Shown here one piece after another: positions 8,100 through 17,208 of a DNA stretch of 62,523 nt. The number at the start of each line of letters is the position of its first letter. Position 1 is the stretch's first letter. The notes beneath the pieces are model-generated. The model ran no database searches, was not told the DNA's origin, and saw only the letters and a list, made by a program, of their open reading frames with translations. Source of the DNA: CBDCLY01 sp965218715 (GTDB lineage: Bacteria; Bacteroidota; Bacteroidia; Flavobacteriales_E; Vicingaceae); assembly GCA_965218715.1 (NCBI GenBank), contig CBDCLY010000019.1, positions 1-62,523 on the forward strand, written 5' to 3'. The translations under genes and the position numbers were made by a program.

Positions 8100-8687
8100 A
8101 TGAATCACCTTGCACATTTGTATTTATCACAATCGGACCCAGAGCTTTTGGTAGGTAATTATATCGCTGATCATGTGAAGGGAAAAGCTCAGTTTGAATT
8201 TACCGAAGGCATTCAAAAAGGAATTCAAATGCATCGATCAATAGATGAATTTACCGACAATCACCCGATGGTTAAAAAAAGTAAAGAGCGACTCTATCCA
8301 AAATACCATAAATACGCTGCAGTTTTAGTGGATATGTTTTATGATCACATTCTGGCGATTAATTGGAATAGCTATTCTCCAATCGAGTTAAAACAATTTA
8401 CCAATGCAGCTTATTTAAGTTTAAAAGGATTTTACGCTAAGTTTCCTCTAAATGCCCAAAGGATGTATGATCACATGTCTACACATGATTGGTTAACGAA
8501 TTACGCCAGAATGGATGGCATGCAGAAGGCGTTCAACGGACTTGCTGGCAGAGCAAAATTTGATTCGAAAATGGAATTTGCTGTTGAAGATTTGAGTAAA
8601 GATTTAGAAGAATATAAAATGGAGTTTGAAGTCTTTTTTCCAGAATTAGTGACCCATGCAGAATCTTGGACCAATGCACATGAATAA
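8100..8687 (+). CDS. acpH: Acyl carrier protein phosphodiesterase family protein (AcpH/DUF479)
   Basis: AcpH removes the phosphopantetheine arm from acyl carrier protein. The N-terminus MNHLAHLYLS matches the family start, followed by the metal-binding HD-like pattern with GNYIADHVKG (about 19-28), MHRSIDEFTDNHP (about 47-59) and DMFYDHILA (about 78-86). I chose the ATG at 8100 rather than an upstream TTG at 8088 because the family begins with the MNxLAHL motif and because a promoter box ends at 8090. The protein is 195 residues, a normal length. It is followed nine bases later by rarA on the same strand. Confidence 0.85.
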   Translation: MNHLAHLYLSQSDPELLVGNYIADHVKGKAQFEFTEGIQKGIQMHRSIDEFTDNHPMVKKSKERLYPKYHKYAAVLVDMFYDHILAINWNSYSPIELKQFTNAAYLSLKGFYAKFPLNAQRMYDHMSTHDWLTNYARMDGMQKAFNGLAGRAKFDSKMEFAVEDLSKDLEEYKMEFEVFFPELVTHAESWTNAHE

Positions 8688-8696
8688 GTTTTAATA

Positions 8697-9977
8697 ATGA
8701 ATACAGGACAGCCATTAGCGGAACGAATGCGGCCTAAAACTTTGGATAAGTATTTAGGTCAGCAACACCTTGTAGGCAAAGGAGCTGTGCTCAGAGAGTT
8801 GATAGAAAAAGGCATGGTTCCTTCTATGATTTTGTGGGGAAGTCCAGGTATTGGAAAAACCACCTTGGCCAAAATTATTGCAGAAAGTACAGACCGACCC
8901 TTCTTTACTTTAAGTGCAATTAATTCTGGAGTAAAAGACGTTCGAGAGGTCATTGATAAGGCCAAAAAACAACATCTTTTTCAAGCGGGAAATCCCATTT
9001 TATTCATTGATGAAATCCATCGTTTTAGCAAATCACAACAAGACTCTTTATTGGGCGCAGTTGAGGATGGAACCATTACCTTAATTGGGGCAACTACAGA
9101 AAACCCATCATTTGAAGTAATCTCAGCACTGTTAAGTAGGTGTCAAGTTTACACTCTTAAACCATTGGAAGAGGAGGATCTGATTGCATTGCTGAATCAA
9201 GCGTTAAAAGAGGATCTCATTCTAAAAACTCAAAAAGTAAGCATTAAAGAAAATGATGCTTTGCTGCAATTGTCAGGAGGAGATGCTCGAAAACTATTGA
9301 ACTTGTTGGATCTTGTGGTTCAGCATTCAGGAGCTAAGTCGATCAAGATCGACAATGAACTTGTGAAACAGATTGCCCAGCAAAATAGTGTTCGATATGA
9401 TAAAGACGGAGAACAGCATTATGATATCATATCAGCATTCATTAAATCCATAAGAGGAAGTGATCCTAACGCAGGAGTTTATTGGTTGGCGCGTATGATA
9501 GAAGGGGGAGAAGATCCAAAATTCATTGCCAGAAGACTTCTGATTTTAGCATCGGAGGACATAGGTAATGCCAACCCAACTGCCTTGGTCATTGCTAACA
9601 ATTGTTTTCAGGCAGTGAATGTGATAGGATGGCCTGAATCTAGAATCATTTTGTCGCAATGTGTCACCTATTTGGCTTCCTCTGCAAAAAGTAACGCTGC
9701 TTACATGGCCATCAATAAAGCACAAGATGAAGTTAGAAAGTCTACTAATTTGCCAGTTCCTCTATACCTTAGAAATGCACCAACTAAGCTAATGAAAGAT
9801 TTAGGTTATGGAGCAAAATATGAGTATCCCCACGACATGAACCATTCGTTTTCTGGTCAGGAATACCTTCCAGAAGCAATTGAAGGAAAGCGTTTTTACG
9901 AACCTGCAAACAATCCAAGAGAATTGGAAATGAGAAAGAGGTTGAAGGCTTTATGGCAAGAAAAGTATGGGTATTAG
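8697..9977 (+). CDS. rarA: Replication-associated recombination protein A (RarA/MgsA), AAA+ ATPase
   Basis: A 426-residue AAA+ ATPase related to clamp-loader and RuvB-type proteins, acting at stalled replication forks. It has Walker A GSPGIGKTT (about 48-56), Walker B/sensor region FIDEIHRFSKSQQD (about 103-116), sensor 1 GATTENPSF and the C-terminal MgsA tetramerisation region (PLYLRNAPTKLMKDLGYG, HSFSGQEYLPE). Length and motifs are complete. It starts nine bases after acpH and shows no promoter of its own, so the two are likely co-transcribed. Confidence 0.95.
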   Translation: MNTGQPLAERMRPKTLDKYLGQQHLVGKGAVLRELIEKGMVPSMILWGSPGIGKTTLAKIIAESTDRPFFTLSAINSGVKDVREVIDKAKKQHLFQAGNPILFIDEIHRFSKSQQDSLLGAVEDGTITLIGATTENPSFEVISALLSRCQVYTLKPLEEEDLIALLNQALKEDLILKTQKVSIKENDALLQLSGGDARKLLNLLDLVVQHSGAKSIKIDNELVKQIAQQNSVRYDKDGEQHYDIISAFIKSIRGSDPNAGVYWLARMIEGGEDPKFIARRLLILASEDIGNANPTALVIANNCFQAVNVIGWPESRIILSQCVTYLASSAKSNAAYMAINKAQDEVRKSTNLPVPLYLRNAPTKLMKDLGYGAKYEYPHDMNHSFSGQEYLPEAIEGKRFYEPANNPRELEMRKRLKALWQEKYGY

Positions 9978-10047
9978 GCGATTCCTTGCGACTCAAAGAA
10001 TAGATTGGTAGTAAAAAATTTAGCATAGAAAATCCTATAAATTCACC

Positions 10048-10078
10048 TTGCAGACAAGCAGCTAAAAGACTAATTTTG
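10048..10078 (+). promoter_or_regulatory. sucD promoter
   Basis: A -33 TTG at 10048-10050, a 20-base spacer and a -7 box TAATTTTG at 10071-10078 match the Bacteroidota housekeeping promoter pattern. The sucD ATG lies 31 bases downstream. Confidence 0.6.
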
Positions 10079-10109
10079 AATCCAATTTTGATATAAAAAA
10101 CACAAGATA

Positions 10110-10988
10110 ATGAGTGTATTAGTTAATAAAGATTCTAAAATAATTGTTCAAGGTTTTACTGGAAGCGAAGGAACATTCCATGCTGGTCAGATGATTGAGT
10201 ACGGTAGTAACGTAGTTGGAGGGGTAACACCAGGTAAAGGAGGACAAAGTCATTTAGATCGACCAGTTTTTAATACAGTTGAAGAAGCTGTTCAAAAGGC
10301 TGGAGCAAATGTTTCTATCATTTTTGTTCCACCAGCTTTTGCAGGTGATGCAATCATGGAAGCTGCAGATGCAGGAATTTCAGTTATCATATGTATCACA
10401 GAAGGAATTCCAACTAGAGACATGATTACCGTTAAAAATTACTTGCAAAACAAAGATTGTCGGTTGGTTGGACCAAATTGTCCAGGCGTTATTACTCCAG
10501 GAGAAGCTAAGGTTGGAATCATGCCAGGTTTTGTTTTCAAAGAGGGAAAAATTGGCATTGTTTCTAAGTCAGGTACCCTAACCTATGAAGCGGCCGACCA
10601 AGTGGTGAAAGCTGGATTGGGAATTACTACTGCAATAGGAATAGGCGGTGATCCAATCATTGGAACTACGACAAAAGAAGCTGTAGAAATGTTCATGAAT
10701 GATCCAGAAACTGAAGGTATTATCATGATTGGTGAAATTGGTGGGTCCATGGAAGCTGATGCAGCGCATTGGATCAAAGAAAATGGAACTAAGCCTGTGG
10801 TTGGTTTCATTGCTGGTCAAACAGCACCAGCTGGAAGAACAATGGGACATGCAGGTGCAATTGTAGGAGGAGCGGATGATACTGCTGAAGCCAAGATGAA
10901 AATCATGAGCGAATGTGGAATTACCGTGGTGGAATCGCCAGCTGTAATCGGACAAACGATGGCAGAATTGATGAGTACCACCGCTTAA
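10110..10988 (+). CDS. sucD: Succinate-CoA ligase, ADP-forming, alpha subunit
   Basis: The TCA-cycle enzyme subunit that binds CoA and carries the phosphohistidine: succinyl-CoA + ADP + Pi to succinate + ATP + CoA. The 292-residue protein has the CoA-binding Rossmann start (KIIVQGFTGSEGTFHAGQMIEYG, abbreviated here to its key glycines), GGVTPGKGG near 36-44, the GPNCPG motif near 122-127 and the active-site His in the GHAGAIVGG stretch near 247. The beta subunit gene sucC is not adjacent, a common arrangement in Bacteroidota. It has its own promoter and terminator, so it is transcribed alone. Confidence 0.97.
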   Translation: MSVLVNKDSKIIVQGFTGSEGTFHAGQMIEYGSNVVGGVTPGKGGQSHLDRPVFNTVEEAVQKAGANVSIIFVPPAFAGDAIMEAADAGISVIICITEGIPTRDMITVKNYLQNKDCRLVGPNCPGVITPGEAKVGIMPGFVFKEGKIGIVSKSGTLTYEAADQVVKAGLGITTAIGIGGDPIIGTTTKEAVEMFMNDPETEGIIMIGEIGGSMEADAAHWIKENGTKPVVGFIAGQTAPAGRTMGHAGAIVGGADDTAEAKMKIMSECGITVVESPAVIGQTMAELMSTTA

Positions 10989-11005
10989 GAATTAATAAAT
11001 TATTG

Positions 11006-11037
11006 AAAAGCCTGAATGAAAATTCAGGCTTTTTTTA
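11006..11037. terminator. Bidirectional rho-independent terminator
   Basis: The 12-bp stem AAAAGCCTGAAT (11006-11017) / ATTCAGGCTTTT (11022-11033) has a 4-base loop, with T-runs on both strands. It ends sucD from the left and the hem/ydcF operon from the right. Confidence 0.9.
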
Positions 11038-11040
11038 TGC

Positions 11041-11802
11041 CTAAATGTAGCCTGTGATTTTGTACATAAGTATTCCAATCCACTCATGAATCAAGTGGTA
11101 CCAGTCGTTTAATATGCTTGCCTTTGGGAAAAATAAAGTGTCGGGATTGATCTCTCTTTTATAACTGACTTGATCAACCGCAAATGGTTTTACATCAGCT
11201 CCTAAAGATTTGAAAATCTGATATGACCTTGGCATATGCGTGCTTGAGGTGGATAATAGAATGGGCCCCTTGATGTTTTTCTCTTTTAAAAGTGTCAAGG
11301 AATTTACAGCATTCTCATACGTGTTTCTTGATTCAGCTTCAATCAAAATGTCTTTGGCGTCAACACCTATACTTATCAAGTAATCTTCTAATATTGTTGC
11401 TTCCTTTTCTTTTTGATTCATCCTTCCTGAACCACCAGCAATTAATAACCTTTTTACTTTTCCCTTGAAATAGAGCGGTAAAACATTCAAGAAACGATCT
11501 GAATTTTCTTGAAATTCAACGATTTGATGTTTTCTATCCAAGGAAACCATTCCTCCCAAAATAATGGCAACTTCGTAGGTTTCTGAGATTGAATTTGGGT
11601 TAATGGGTTTAGTCTCCCAAGAACTACTCACTTCATGAAAAATGGCTTGATTGGAGAAAAAATAGAGGACGGCCACTGCTGCAATGAGGTAAGATTTGCG
11701 TTTTTTCCAAATCTTTTTTCGCCATGCCATTACCAAAAGAATGAAAACCCAAGTTAACGGGTGCATGAGAAAATCAGCTATTTTCGATAGAAAAAAGAAC
11801 AT
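11041..11802 (-). CDS. YdcF/ElyC-family membrane protein (DUF218)
   Basis: A 253-residue protein with two N-terminal membrane segments (about 12-26 and 37-55) and a DUF218 domain (about 75-240) containing EVAIILGGM, a GGSGRMN loop and a SRNTYENA motif typical of the YdcF/ElyC/SanA group. These proteins affect envelope and peptidoglycan precursor metabolism in enterobacteria; the biochemical role is not settled. It is the last gene of a five-gene leftward operon, two bases after the protoporphyrinogen oxidase gene, and ends at the shared terminator. Confidence 0.85.
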   Translation of the reverse strand: MFFFLSKIADFLMHPLTWVFILLVMAWRKKIWKKRKSYLIAAVAVLYFFSNQAIFHEVSSSWETKPINPNSISETYEVAIILGGMVSLDRKHQIVEFQENSDRFLNVLPLYFKGKVKRLLIAGGSGRMNQKEKEATILEDYLISIGVDAKDILIEAESRNTYENAVNSLTLLKEKNIKGPILLSTSSTHMPRSYQIFKSLGADVKPFAVDQVSYKREINPDTLFFPKASILNDWYHLIHEWIGILMYKITGYI

Positions 11803-11804
11803 AA

Positions 11805-13166
11805 TTAGTTTACTATTTCTTCTGCTAATTTAAACCCCTTTTGTATACAATCACTAACGGAAATTCCACCAGAATAATTTCCTCCTAAGTAAAAGTTGGG
11901 GTTTTCTTTTTCGAAATTAGAAATTGCCTTTTCGACTGCTGAATAACCCAATTCATATTGCGGAATTCCTTTTTCCCATCGCTGCAAATGGCACATCTGT
12001 GGCTTAGAGTTTCCATCAAACAATTCTTGAATTGATTTTTGCAATTCAGCCAATATAACTTCATCAGACTTTTCTATTAAGTCAGCCTGTTGGTACCCTC
12101 CAGCAATAACTGTAATTAATTCAAGCCCCTGAGGAGCGGTATGCGGAAAGAAACTACTATTGAATAATATTCCTAAAAAAGGGGCATTTTCAGTTTTTCG
12201 ATTCAATACACCAAATGCTTTTTCCGGAAATTTCAATTCCCCCTTTTTAAAACCGAAATGAGCGACATAAGCCGGGACATAATGAATGTTGGATAGCTTT
12301 TTTAGTTGAGGGTTTAAGTTTATTCCTTTAATGCTTAGAAGCGAATGAGAAGGGATACAGGAAATAACTGTCTTAGCATTGACTACTTTTTCTTCTTCTT
12401 CTTTTTGATATATTATTTGGTATTCTTTTTCAATTGAAAGAATTGAAAGCACTTTTGAATTCAAACTAATGTTTTCCTCACCAATGAATTGTCTTAAGGA
12501 ATCCACCAAGGATTGTAGTCCACCTTTCAAGGTAAAAATTCCCTGTTTTGGTAATTGCTGCTCTTCTCTGATGGCCTTTCTTGATTTTAGGATGTTTGGC
12601 ATTCCGAGGAGGATACTTCCCTTTTCATTTTCGGCCTGTTTTAATAATTTTAAAGTAAAATCGATGCTCATTTTCTCTGGATCTCCGGCATAAATTCCAG
12701 CGACAAATGGATAGATAAAATTTTCATAGATCTCACTCCCCAATCTTCTTTTGGAGAAATGGGCTAGACTTTCTTCTCTACCCGGTCCACGTTTTCTAAA
12801 GGGTTCTGAAATAATCATCCAGAGGGATTTTAGTCCAAGTAAGGGACTTTGAATTGCCTTTAGGATTCCAGTTGGTAATTGTTCCAAACGGCTGTTAAAT
12901 AAAACAAATCGATTTTTTACTGCCCCTTCGTCTGGCTGTATTCGATTCTGATAAAGATTTAATTCCTCTAATAGTTGTTTGGTTTCAAGATTATTAATGA
13001 CCACTGTATTTGGACCTAACTCCAATTGAAATCCATCAACGTTTTTTGATTGAATCTTGCCCCCTAACCGATCAGATGCCTCCAATAGCAGGAACTCTTT
13101 CCCTGCCTTTTTTAATTGATAAGCAGCACATAAACCTGTTATTCCTCCTCCTAATACAATTATCAT
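11805..13166 (-). CDS. hemG: Protoporphyrinogen oxidase (HemY/HemG FAD type)
   Basis: A 453-residue FAD enzyme acting late in haem synthesis, oxidising protoporphyrinogen IX or coproporphyrinogen III. The FAD dinucleotide-binding motif VLGGGITGLCAAYQL opens the protein, followed by LEASDRLGGKIQS (about 28-40) and a C-terminal FAD contact GGNYSGGISVSDCI (about 430-443). It overlaps hemN by four bases (ATGA), so two haem steps are translationally coupled. Many Bacteroidota databases call this family hemG although it belongs to the HemY type. Which porphyrinogen is the substrate cannot be told from the sequence. Confidence 0.93.
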   Translation of the reverse strand: MIIVLGGGITGLCAAYQLKKAGKEFLLLEASDRLGGKIQSKNVDGFQLELGPNTVVINNLETKQLLEELNLYQNRIQPDEGAVKNRFVLFNSRLEQLPTGILKAIQSPLLGLKSLWMIISEPFRKRGPGREESLAHFSKRRLGSEIYENFIYPFVAGIYAGDPEKMSIDFTLKLLKQAENEKGSILLGMPNILKSRKAIREEQQLPKQGIFTLKGGLQSLVDSLRQFIGEENISLNSKVLSILSIEKEYQIIYQKEEEEKVVNAKTVISCIPSHSLLSIKGINLNPQLKKLSNIHYVPAYVAHFGFKKGELKFPEKAFGVLNRKTENAPFLGILFNSSFFPHTAPQGLELITVIAGGYQQADLIEKSDEVILAELQKSIQELFDGNSKPQMCHLQRWEKGIPQYELGYSAVEKAISNFEKENPNFYLGGNYSGGISVSDCIQKGFKLAEEIVN

Positions 13167-14524
13167 ATGGTCATGGAGAATAATTGAGTCTGCGGCTTGC
13201 TTCTCATTAGTTTAAGGTCGAATGCCATGCAAACATTTCGAACAAATGGTTTGCCTTTTTCCTTCAAGACTAGCCCTTGCTTACTTAATTCAATTAAGCC
13301 ATCTTCAGCCAATTCTTTTAAACTTTTTATGCAATCATCCAATCCCTCAAATTGATCAGCCTCAGCTTCCCAATTGGTCTCATAATGGCACATGATATTC
13401 AATATGTGTTTTCGAATCTTCAAATCCTCTTCATTCAACAGATGCCCTCGAAAAATTGGAATCCGATTTTCTTCTAGAGCTGCGTAATAATCTTCAATCT
13501 TTTTTTCATTTTGAGCAAATGCATACCAGGAATCACTGATGCTTGAGACACCAAGGCCTACCATCAATTTAGTTTTTGACGCCGTATAACCCATGAAATT
13601 TCGGTGCAATTTCTTTTCCACCATAGAAGAATACATGTTATCTTTCTTAAGCGCAAAATGATCCATTCCAATTTCTTGGTAACCAGCCTCAAGCAATAGT
13701 TGATAGCCCAATTCATAAAGAGCTCTTTTTTCTTCATCTTTTGGCAAATCGTTTTCGTCAAATCCTCTTTGTCCGTTTCCTTTTATCCAAGGAACATGAG
13801 CATAACTATAAAAGGCAATCCGTTCTGGAAGTAAGGTTTTTACTTGCTCAATGGTGTTTCTGATGCTGTCTTCTGTTTGATGGGGGAGACCGTAAACCAA
13901 ATCAAAACTAACTGAATCGTAGCCGTTCTTTCTAGAGATCTCAGTTACCTTTTTTACTTTTTCAAAGGGTTGAATTCTATTGATGGCGATCTGTACTTTT
14001 AAATCTAAGTCTTGAACTCCATAGCTGGCTCTTTCAAAACCATGTTTAGCCATTATTGCTAAATGTTCTTCATTGGTGTTGTTAGGATGCCCTTCAAAAC
14101 TGAAGGCTTTGTTTTTTGCAATTATTCCCTTTTCTACTATTTTTCCAAGAAGAAAATCAAGGCTTTCTGGTTTAAAAAAAGTGGGTGTTCCTCCACCTAA
14201 ATGCAATTCTTTAATGATAGGAGTTTCACTAAAAAGGGCTAAATATAAATCCCACTCTTTAAGTAAAGCATTGATGTATGGCTCCTCCACATCATGGTTT
14301 TTGGTAATTCTTTTATTGCAACCACAAAAAGTGCATAGGCTTTCACAAAAGGGCAAATGAATATACAAGCTGATCCCTTCATTTGCATTACTTTCTTCAT
14401 AAGACAGGATGGTGGATTGAACCCAAGCCTCATAGGCTATTCCTTCTTTGTCCCAGAAAGGAACTGTAGGGTAGGAGGTGTACCTTGGGCCAGGTACATT
14501 GTATTTTCTAATTAATTCACTCAA
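13163..14524 (-). CDS. hemN: Oxygen-independent coproporphyrinogen III oxidase
   Basis: A radical SAM enzyme that decarboxylates coproporphyrinogen III to protoporphyrinogen IX without oxygen. The [4Fe-4S] motif C60-x3-C64-x2-C67 (FCESLCTFCGC) is intact, preceded by YNVPGPRYTSYPT, which is characteristic of true HemN rather than HemW. The 453 residues are normal. It starts 10 bases after the SIMPL-domain gene and overlaps the oxidase gene downstream by four bases. Confidence 0.96.
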   Translation of the reverse strand: MSELIRKYNVPGPRYTSYPTVPFWDKEGIAYEAWVQSTILSYEESNANEGISLYIHLPFCESLCTFCGCNKRITKNHDVEEPYINALLKEWDLYLALFSETPIIKELHLGGGTPTFFKPESLDFLLGKIVEKGIIAKNKAFSFEGHPNNTNEEHLAIMAKHGFERASYGVQDLDLKVQIAINRIQPFEKVKKVTEISRKNGYDSVSFDLVYGLPHQTEDSIRNTIEQVKTLLPERIAFYSYAHVPWIKGNGQRGFDENDLPKDEEKRALYELGYQLLLEAGYQEIGMDHFALKKDNMYSSMVEKKLHRNFMGYTASKTKLMVGLGVSSISDSWYAFAQNEKKIEDYYAALEENRIPIFRGHLLNEEDLKIRKHILNIMCHYETNWEAEADQFEGLDDCIKSLKELAEDGLIELSKQGLVLKEKGKPFVRNVCMAFDLKLMRSKPQTQLFSMTI

Positions 14525-14534
14525 GCTATTTCTA

Positions 14535-15263
14535 TTAATCTATGCCATATTCCAAGGTCATAGTGATTGTGGCAGTTTTCTGTTTAGAATGGGTATTGAA
14601 TGCTCCTCCCCAACTAAAATTCTCATTTGAGTTTTGACCAATAATTTGAAAAACCCCCATTCTTGCACTTTTAAGTTCACCTAAGGAGGCACCAGACTTT
14701 GATGCAATTTGTTCTGCTCTTATGAATCCATCTTCAGTTGCAGTAGCAATCATTTCAATTTTCAAGTCAGATAATCCTGTGTAATAGTATTGGGGCGGTT
14801 CAGAATGAAATTCTATTCCTTGGTGTATTAAATCAGTTACATCTCTGGCAACTGTTTCTATTAATTCTACAGATTGAGAAGAAACACTGATGCTTTGTCT
14901 TAAGCGATACCCTACAAATACTTGACGAGAATTCCCATGATTGTCATAATCGTAACGATAATCCTTATTGATGTTTACCGCTTCAAAAACTAAATCCTTA
15001 GGGTCAATTCCTTGCTCTAAGAGATAGTCTTCTAATAGTTTTCTGTCTTTATTCAATTCTTGATAAGCAGTTTTTAAGTCAATTGCAATACGCGTAAACG
15101 ATCCTCTCCAAACAACGAGGTCTGAAGTAAAATTAGTCTTACCAAGCCCTTTCACCCAAATTTTATCTTCTTCTTGATTCCTGTTGAGGAATGCATTGCT
15201 TAGCACAATTGATGAGACAATTATTGCCAATGCCAAGCTGATTTGAACTAATTTATTATTCAT
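14535..15263 (-). CDS. SIMPL-domain (DUF541) exported protein
   Basis: A 242-residue protein with an uncleaved-looking N-terminal membrane segment (about 6-26) and a SIMPL/DUF541 domain (about 35-240), a family of periplasmic or anchored proteins of poorly known function, some oligomeric and linked to stress tolerance. Typical positions include IWVKGLGKTNFTSD at the domain start and SGASLGELKSARMGVF near 190-206. It lies between an aminotransferase (3 bases) and hemN (10 bases) in one operon, without an obvious functional link. Confidence 0.85.
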   Translation of the reverse strand: MNNKLVQISLALAIIVSSIVLSNAFLNRNQEEDKIWVKGLGKTNFTSDLVVWRGSFTRIAIDLKTAYQELNKDRKLLEDYLLEQGIDPKDLVFEAVNINKDYRYDYDNHGNSRQVFVGYRLRQSISVSSQSVELIETVARDVTDLIHQGIEFHSEPPQYYYTGLSDLKIEMIATATEDGFIRAEQIASKSGASLGELKSARMGVFQIIGQNSNENFSWGGAFNTHSKQKTATITMTLEYGID

Positions 15264-15266
15264 GGT

Positions 15267-16463
15267 TTAAGATTTTCCAGGATAAATTTCCAAGGCTTTT
15301 TTCAAGCATTCTATCGCTTTTTCTAACAGTGGAATTTCCAATACATAAGCCAATCGAACTTCATCTTTACCAGAATTTTCGCTAGAATAGAATCCACTTA
15401 ACGGAGCCATCATTACTGTATTCCCGTCGTGTTCAAAGGATTCTAGTATCCACTTGCAGAAGTCGTCACAGTCCTTAACAGGCAATTGAGCTACGGCATA
15501 AAATGCTCCACCGGGTTTGGGGCAAAATACACCTGGTATGGCGTTCAATCCATCTACTAAAACATTTCTTCTTTCAACATACTCTGCACTCACTTCATCA
15601 AAATAACTTGCTGGCGCATCAAGTGCCGCCTCAGCTGCAATTTGCCCTAATGAAGGTGGACTTAATCGAGCTTGACCAAATTTTAGAACCGTTGCCATTA
15701 ATTCTTTATTTCTTGTCACCAAGGCTCCAATTCGAACACCACACATGCTGTAGCGCTTTGAAACAGAATCAATCACAATGGCATTTTCTTCAATTCCCTC
15801 TAACCCTAAAATGGAATGATGCTGTTTTCCATCGTAACAGAACTCTCTATAAACCTCGTCTGCAAAAAGGAATAGGTCATGCTTAATTACGATGTCTCTT
15901 AATTTTTCAAGTTCATCTTTGCTATACAGATATCCAGTTGGGTTTCCAGGATTGCAAATCAATATTCCCTTTGTATTAGTATTGATTTTATCTTCAAAAT
16001 CAGCAATAGAAGGTAAAGCAAAACCATTGTCAATAGAAGAGGAGATGGGAACAACTTTTACTCCAGAACTGTTTGCGAATCCATTGTAATTGGCATAAAA
16101 TGGTTCTGGTATTATTACTTCATCTCCAGGGTTAAAACAGGCTGAAAATCCAAACATCAAAGCCTCAGATCCTCCAGTAGTAATCATTATGTCTTCGAAA
16201 GAAATGCCTTGAGATATTTGATTGTAGTACTTTGCCAATCCTTTTCTATAGCTTTCTACTCCTGCTGAATGGCTATATTCAATTACCTTTAAATCAATTG
16301 CTTTGATAGCATCGATTGCTTCGTCAGGTGTTTTTATATCGGGCTGACCAATATTTAAATGGATTACATTCTTTCCATCACTTTTTGCTTTTTCAGCAAA
16401 GGGCACCAGTTTTCGAATTGGAGATTCTGGCATTTGATGGCCGCGATTAGCTATTTGAGGCAT
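15267..16463 (-). CDS. PLP-dependent aminotransferase, class I/II (aspartate aminotransferase-like)
   Basis: A 398-residue fold-type I aminotransferase. It has the N-terminal substrate loop (LNIGQPDIKTP, about 36-46), GGSEAL near 98, the NPGNPTG motif near 172-178, the DEVYREF motif near 203 and the PLP lysine in SVSKRYSMCGVRIG near 235-248. The closest general group is the aspartate/aromatic aminotransferases; substrate specificity cannot be read from the sequence. It is the first gene of the five-gene operon running to the terminator at 11006-11037. No clear TAnnTTTG box is visible upstream. Confidence 0.9.
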   Translation of the reverse strand: MPQIANRGHQMPESPIRKLVPFAEKAKSDGKNVIHLNIGQPDIKTPDEAIDAIKAIDLKVIEYSHSAGVESYRKGLAKYYNQISQGISFEDIMITTGGSEALMFGFSACFNPGDEVIIPEPFYANYNGFANSSGVKVVPISSSIDNGFALPSIADFEDKINTNTKGILICNPGNPTGYLYSKDELEKLRDIVIKHDLFLFADEVYREFCYDGKQHHSILGLEGIEENAIVIDSVSKRYSMCGVRIGALVTRNKELMATVLKFGQARLSPPSLGQIAAEAALDAPASYFDEVSAEYVERRNVLVDGLNAIPGVFCPKPGGAFYAVAQLPVKDCDDFCKWILESFEHDGNTVMMAPLSGFYSSENSGKDEVRLAYVLEIPLLEKAIECLKKALEIYPGKS

Positions 16464-16534
16464 ACTGATTATTTTGAAGGTAAATTTCCGATATTCTTAG
16501 CATAGATAAAAGAGCCAAATAAAAAATTAGGGCA

Positions 16535-16567
16535 AAAAAAAAGCCTCCATATTTGGAAGCTTTTTTT
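16535..16567 (-). terminator. Terminator of the DUF1573 gene
   Basis: The imperfect stem AAAAAAAGCCTCC / GGAAGCTTTTTTT with a 6-base loop and a T-run follows the DUF1573 gene. The A-run on the other side may let it act in both directions. Confidence 0.75.
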
Positions 16568-16582
16568 AAATTTTTGTTTCAA

Positions 16583-17039
16583 TTAATTTGCAGTTGGAAC
16601 ACCTGCAGATTCTTCTTTCACAGGAGTAGTTTTCTTTTCAATTACATTCCCTTTAATTCTTAAAACTGTATTTGGGTTACTGGCATTAGACATTACTGTA
16701 ACAGATTTGTTAATTGGGCCAGTTCTGCTCGTAGCGTATTTCACTTTAATTTCGCCAGATTCTCCTGGATTAATTGGTGCTTTTGGCCAAGATGGCACTG
16801 TGCATCCACAAGATCCTTTTGCATTAGAAATTACTAAAGGTGCTGTGCCGGTATTTTTAAATTTGAACATTCGAACACCATTCGCATTTTGAGGAATGGT
16901 ACCATAATCTATTACTTCAGTTTCAAAAGTCATTTCTGCACCACCAGCAGTTTCAACTTGACTTGCTGTTCCATCCTGAGCTTGAACAATTCCAAAACTC
17001 ATGAATAAGGATGCTTACTATGCTTACTAATTTTTTCAT
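16583..17039 (-). CDS. DUF1573 exported protein, signal peptide interrupted by a one-base shift
   Basis: DUF1573 proteins are exported, Ig-like (ASH/HYDIN-type) domains of unknown role, abundant in Bacteroidota. The domain runs from about FETEVIDYGTI to LRIKGNV, with the usual CGCTVPSWPKAPINPGE core. The uninterrupted frame begins only at an internal ATG at 17002, but an ATG at 17039 opens MKKLVSIVSILI in the neighbouring frame; joining the two after removal of one base near 17003 gives a perfect signal peptide ending SFGIVQAQ. A -7 box TAAATTTG at 17068-17061 precedes the upstream ATG. I therefore annotate the full gene with a one-base insertion, probably a sequence error. Confidence 0.8.
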
Positions 17040-17179
17040 ATTTTTTGTTTTTTGATGGCTCAAATTTAAGGGATAAATATCAACTTGATTTCATGTTTAA
17101 CACTTCGTTAACAAGAAAATATTTTATCGATCAGGATGAAGAATCCCTATTTCAGTAGTTATCCTCAGGCTCATTTGAT

Positions 17180-17187
17180 TAATTTTG
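17180..17187 (+). promoter_or_regulatory. valS -7 promoter box
   Basis: TAATTTTG matches TAnnTTTG exactly. It lies 21 bases before the valS ATG at 17209. No good -33 element is seen. Confidence 0.5.
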
Positions 17188-17208
17188 TTTCTTCAATTTA
17201 AGATTAAC

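Noticed and set aside
10578..10955. A 125-codon leftward open frame antisense to sucD
   Set aside because: Its composition (Ser, His and Cys rich) is typical of a reverse-strand shadow of a conserved gene; no promoter or family.
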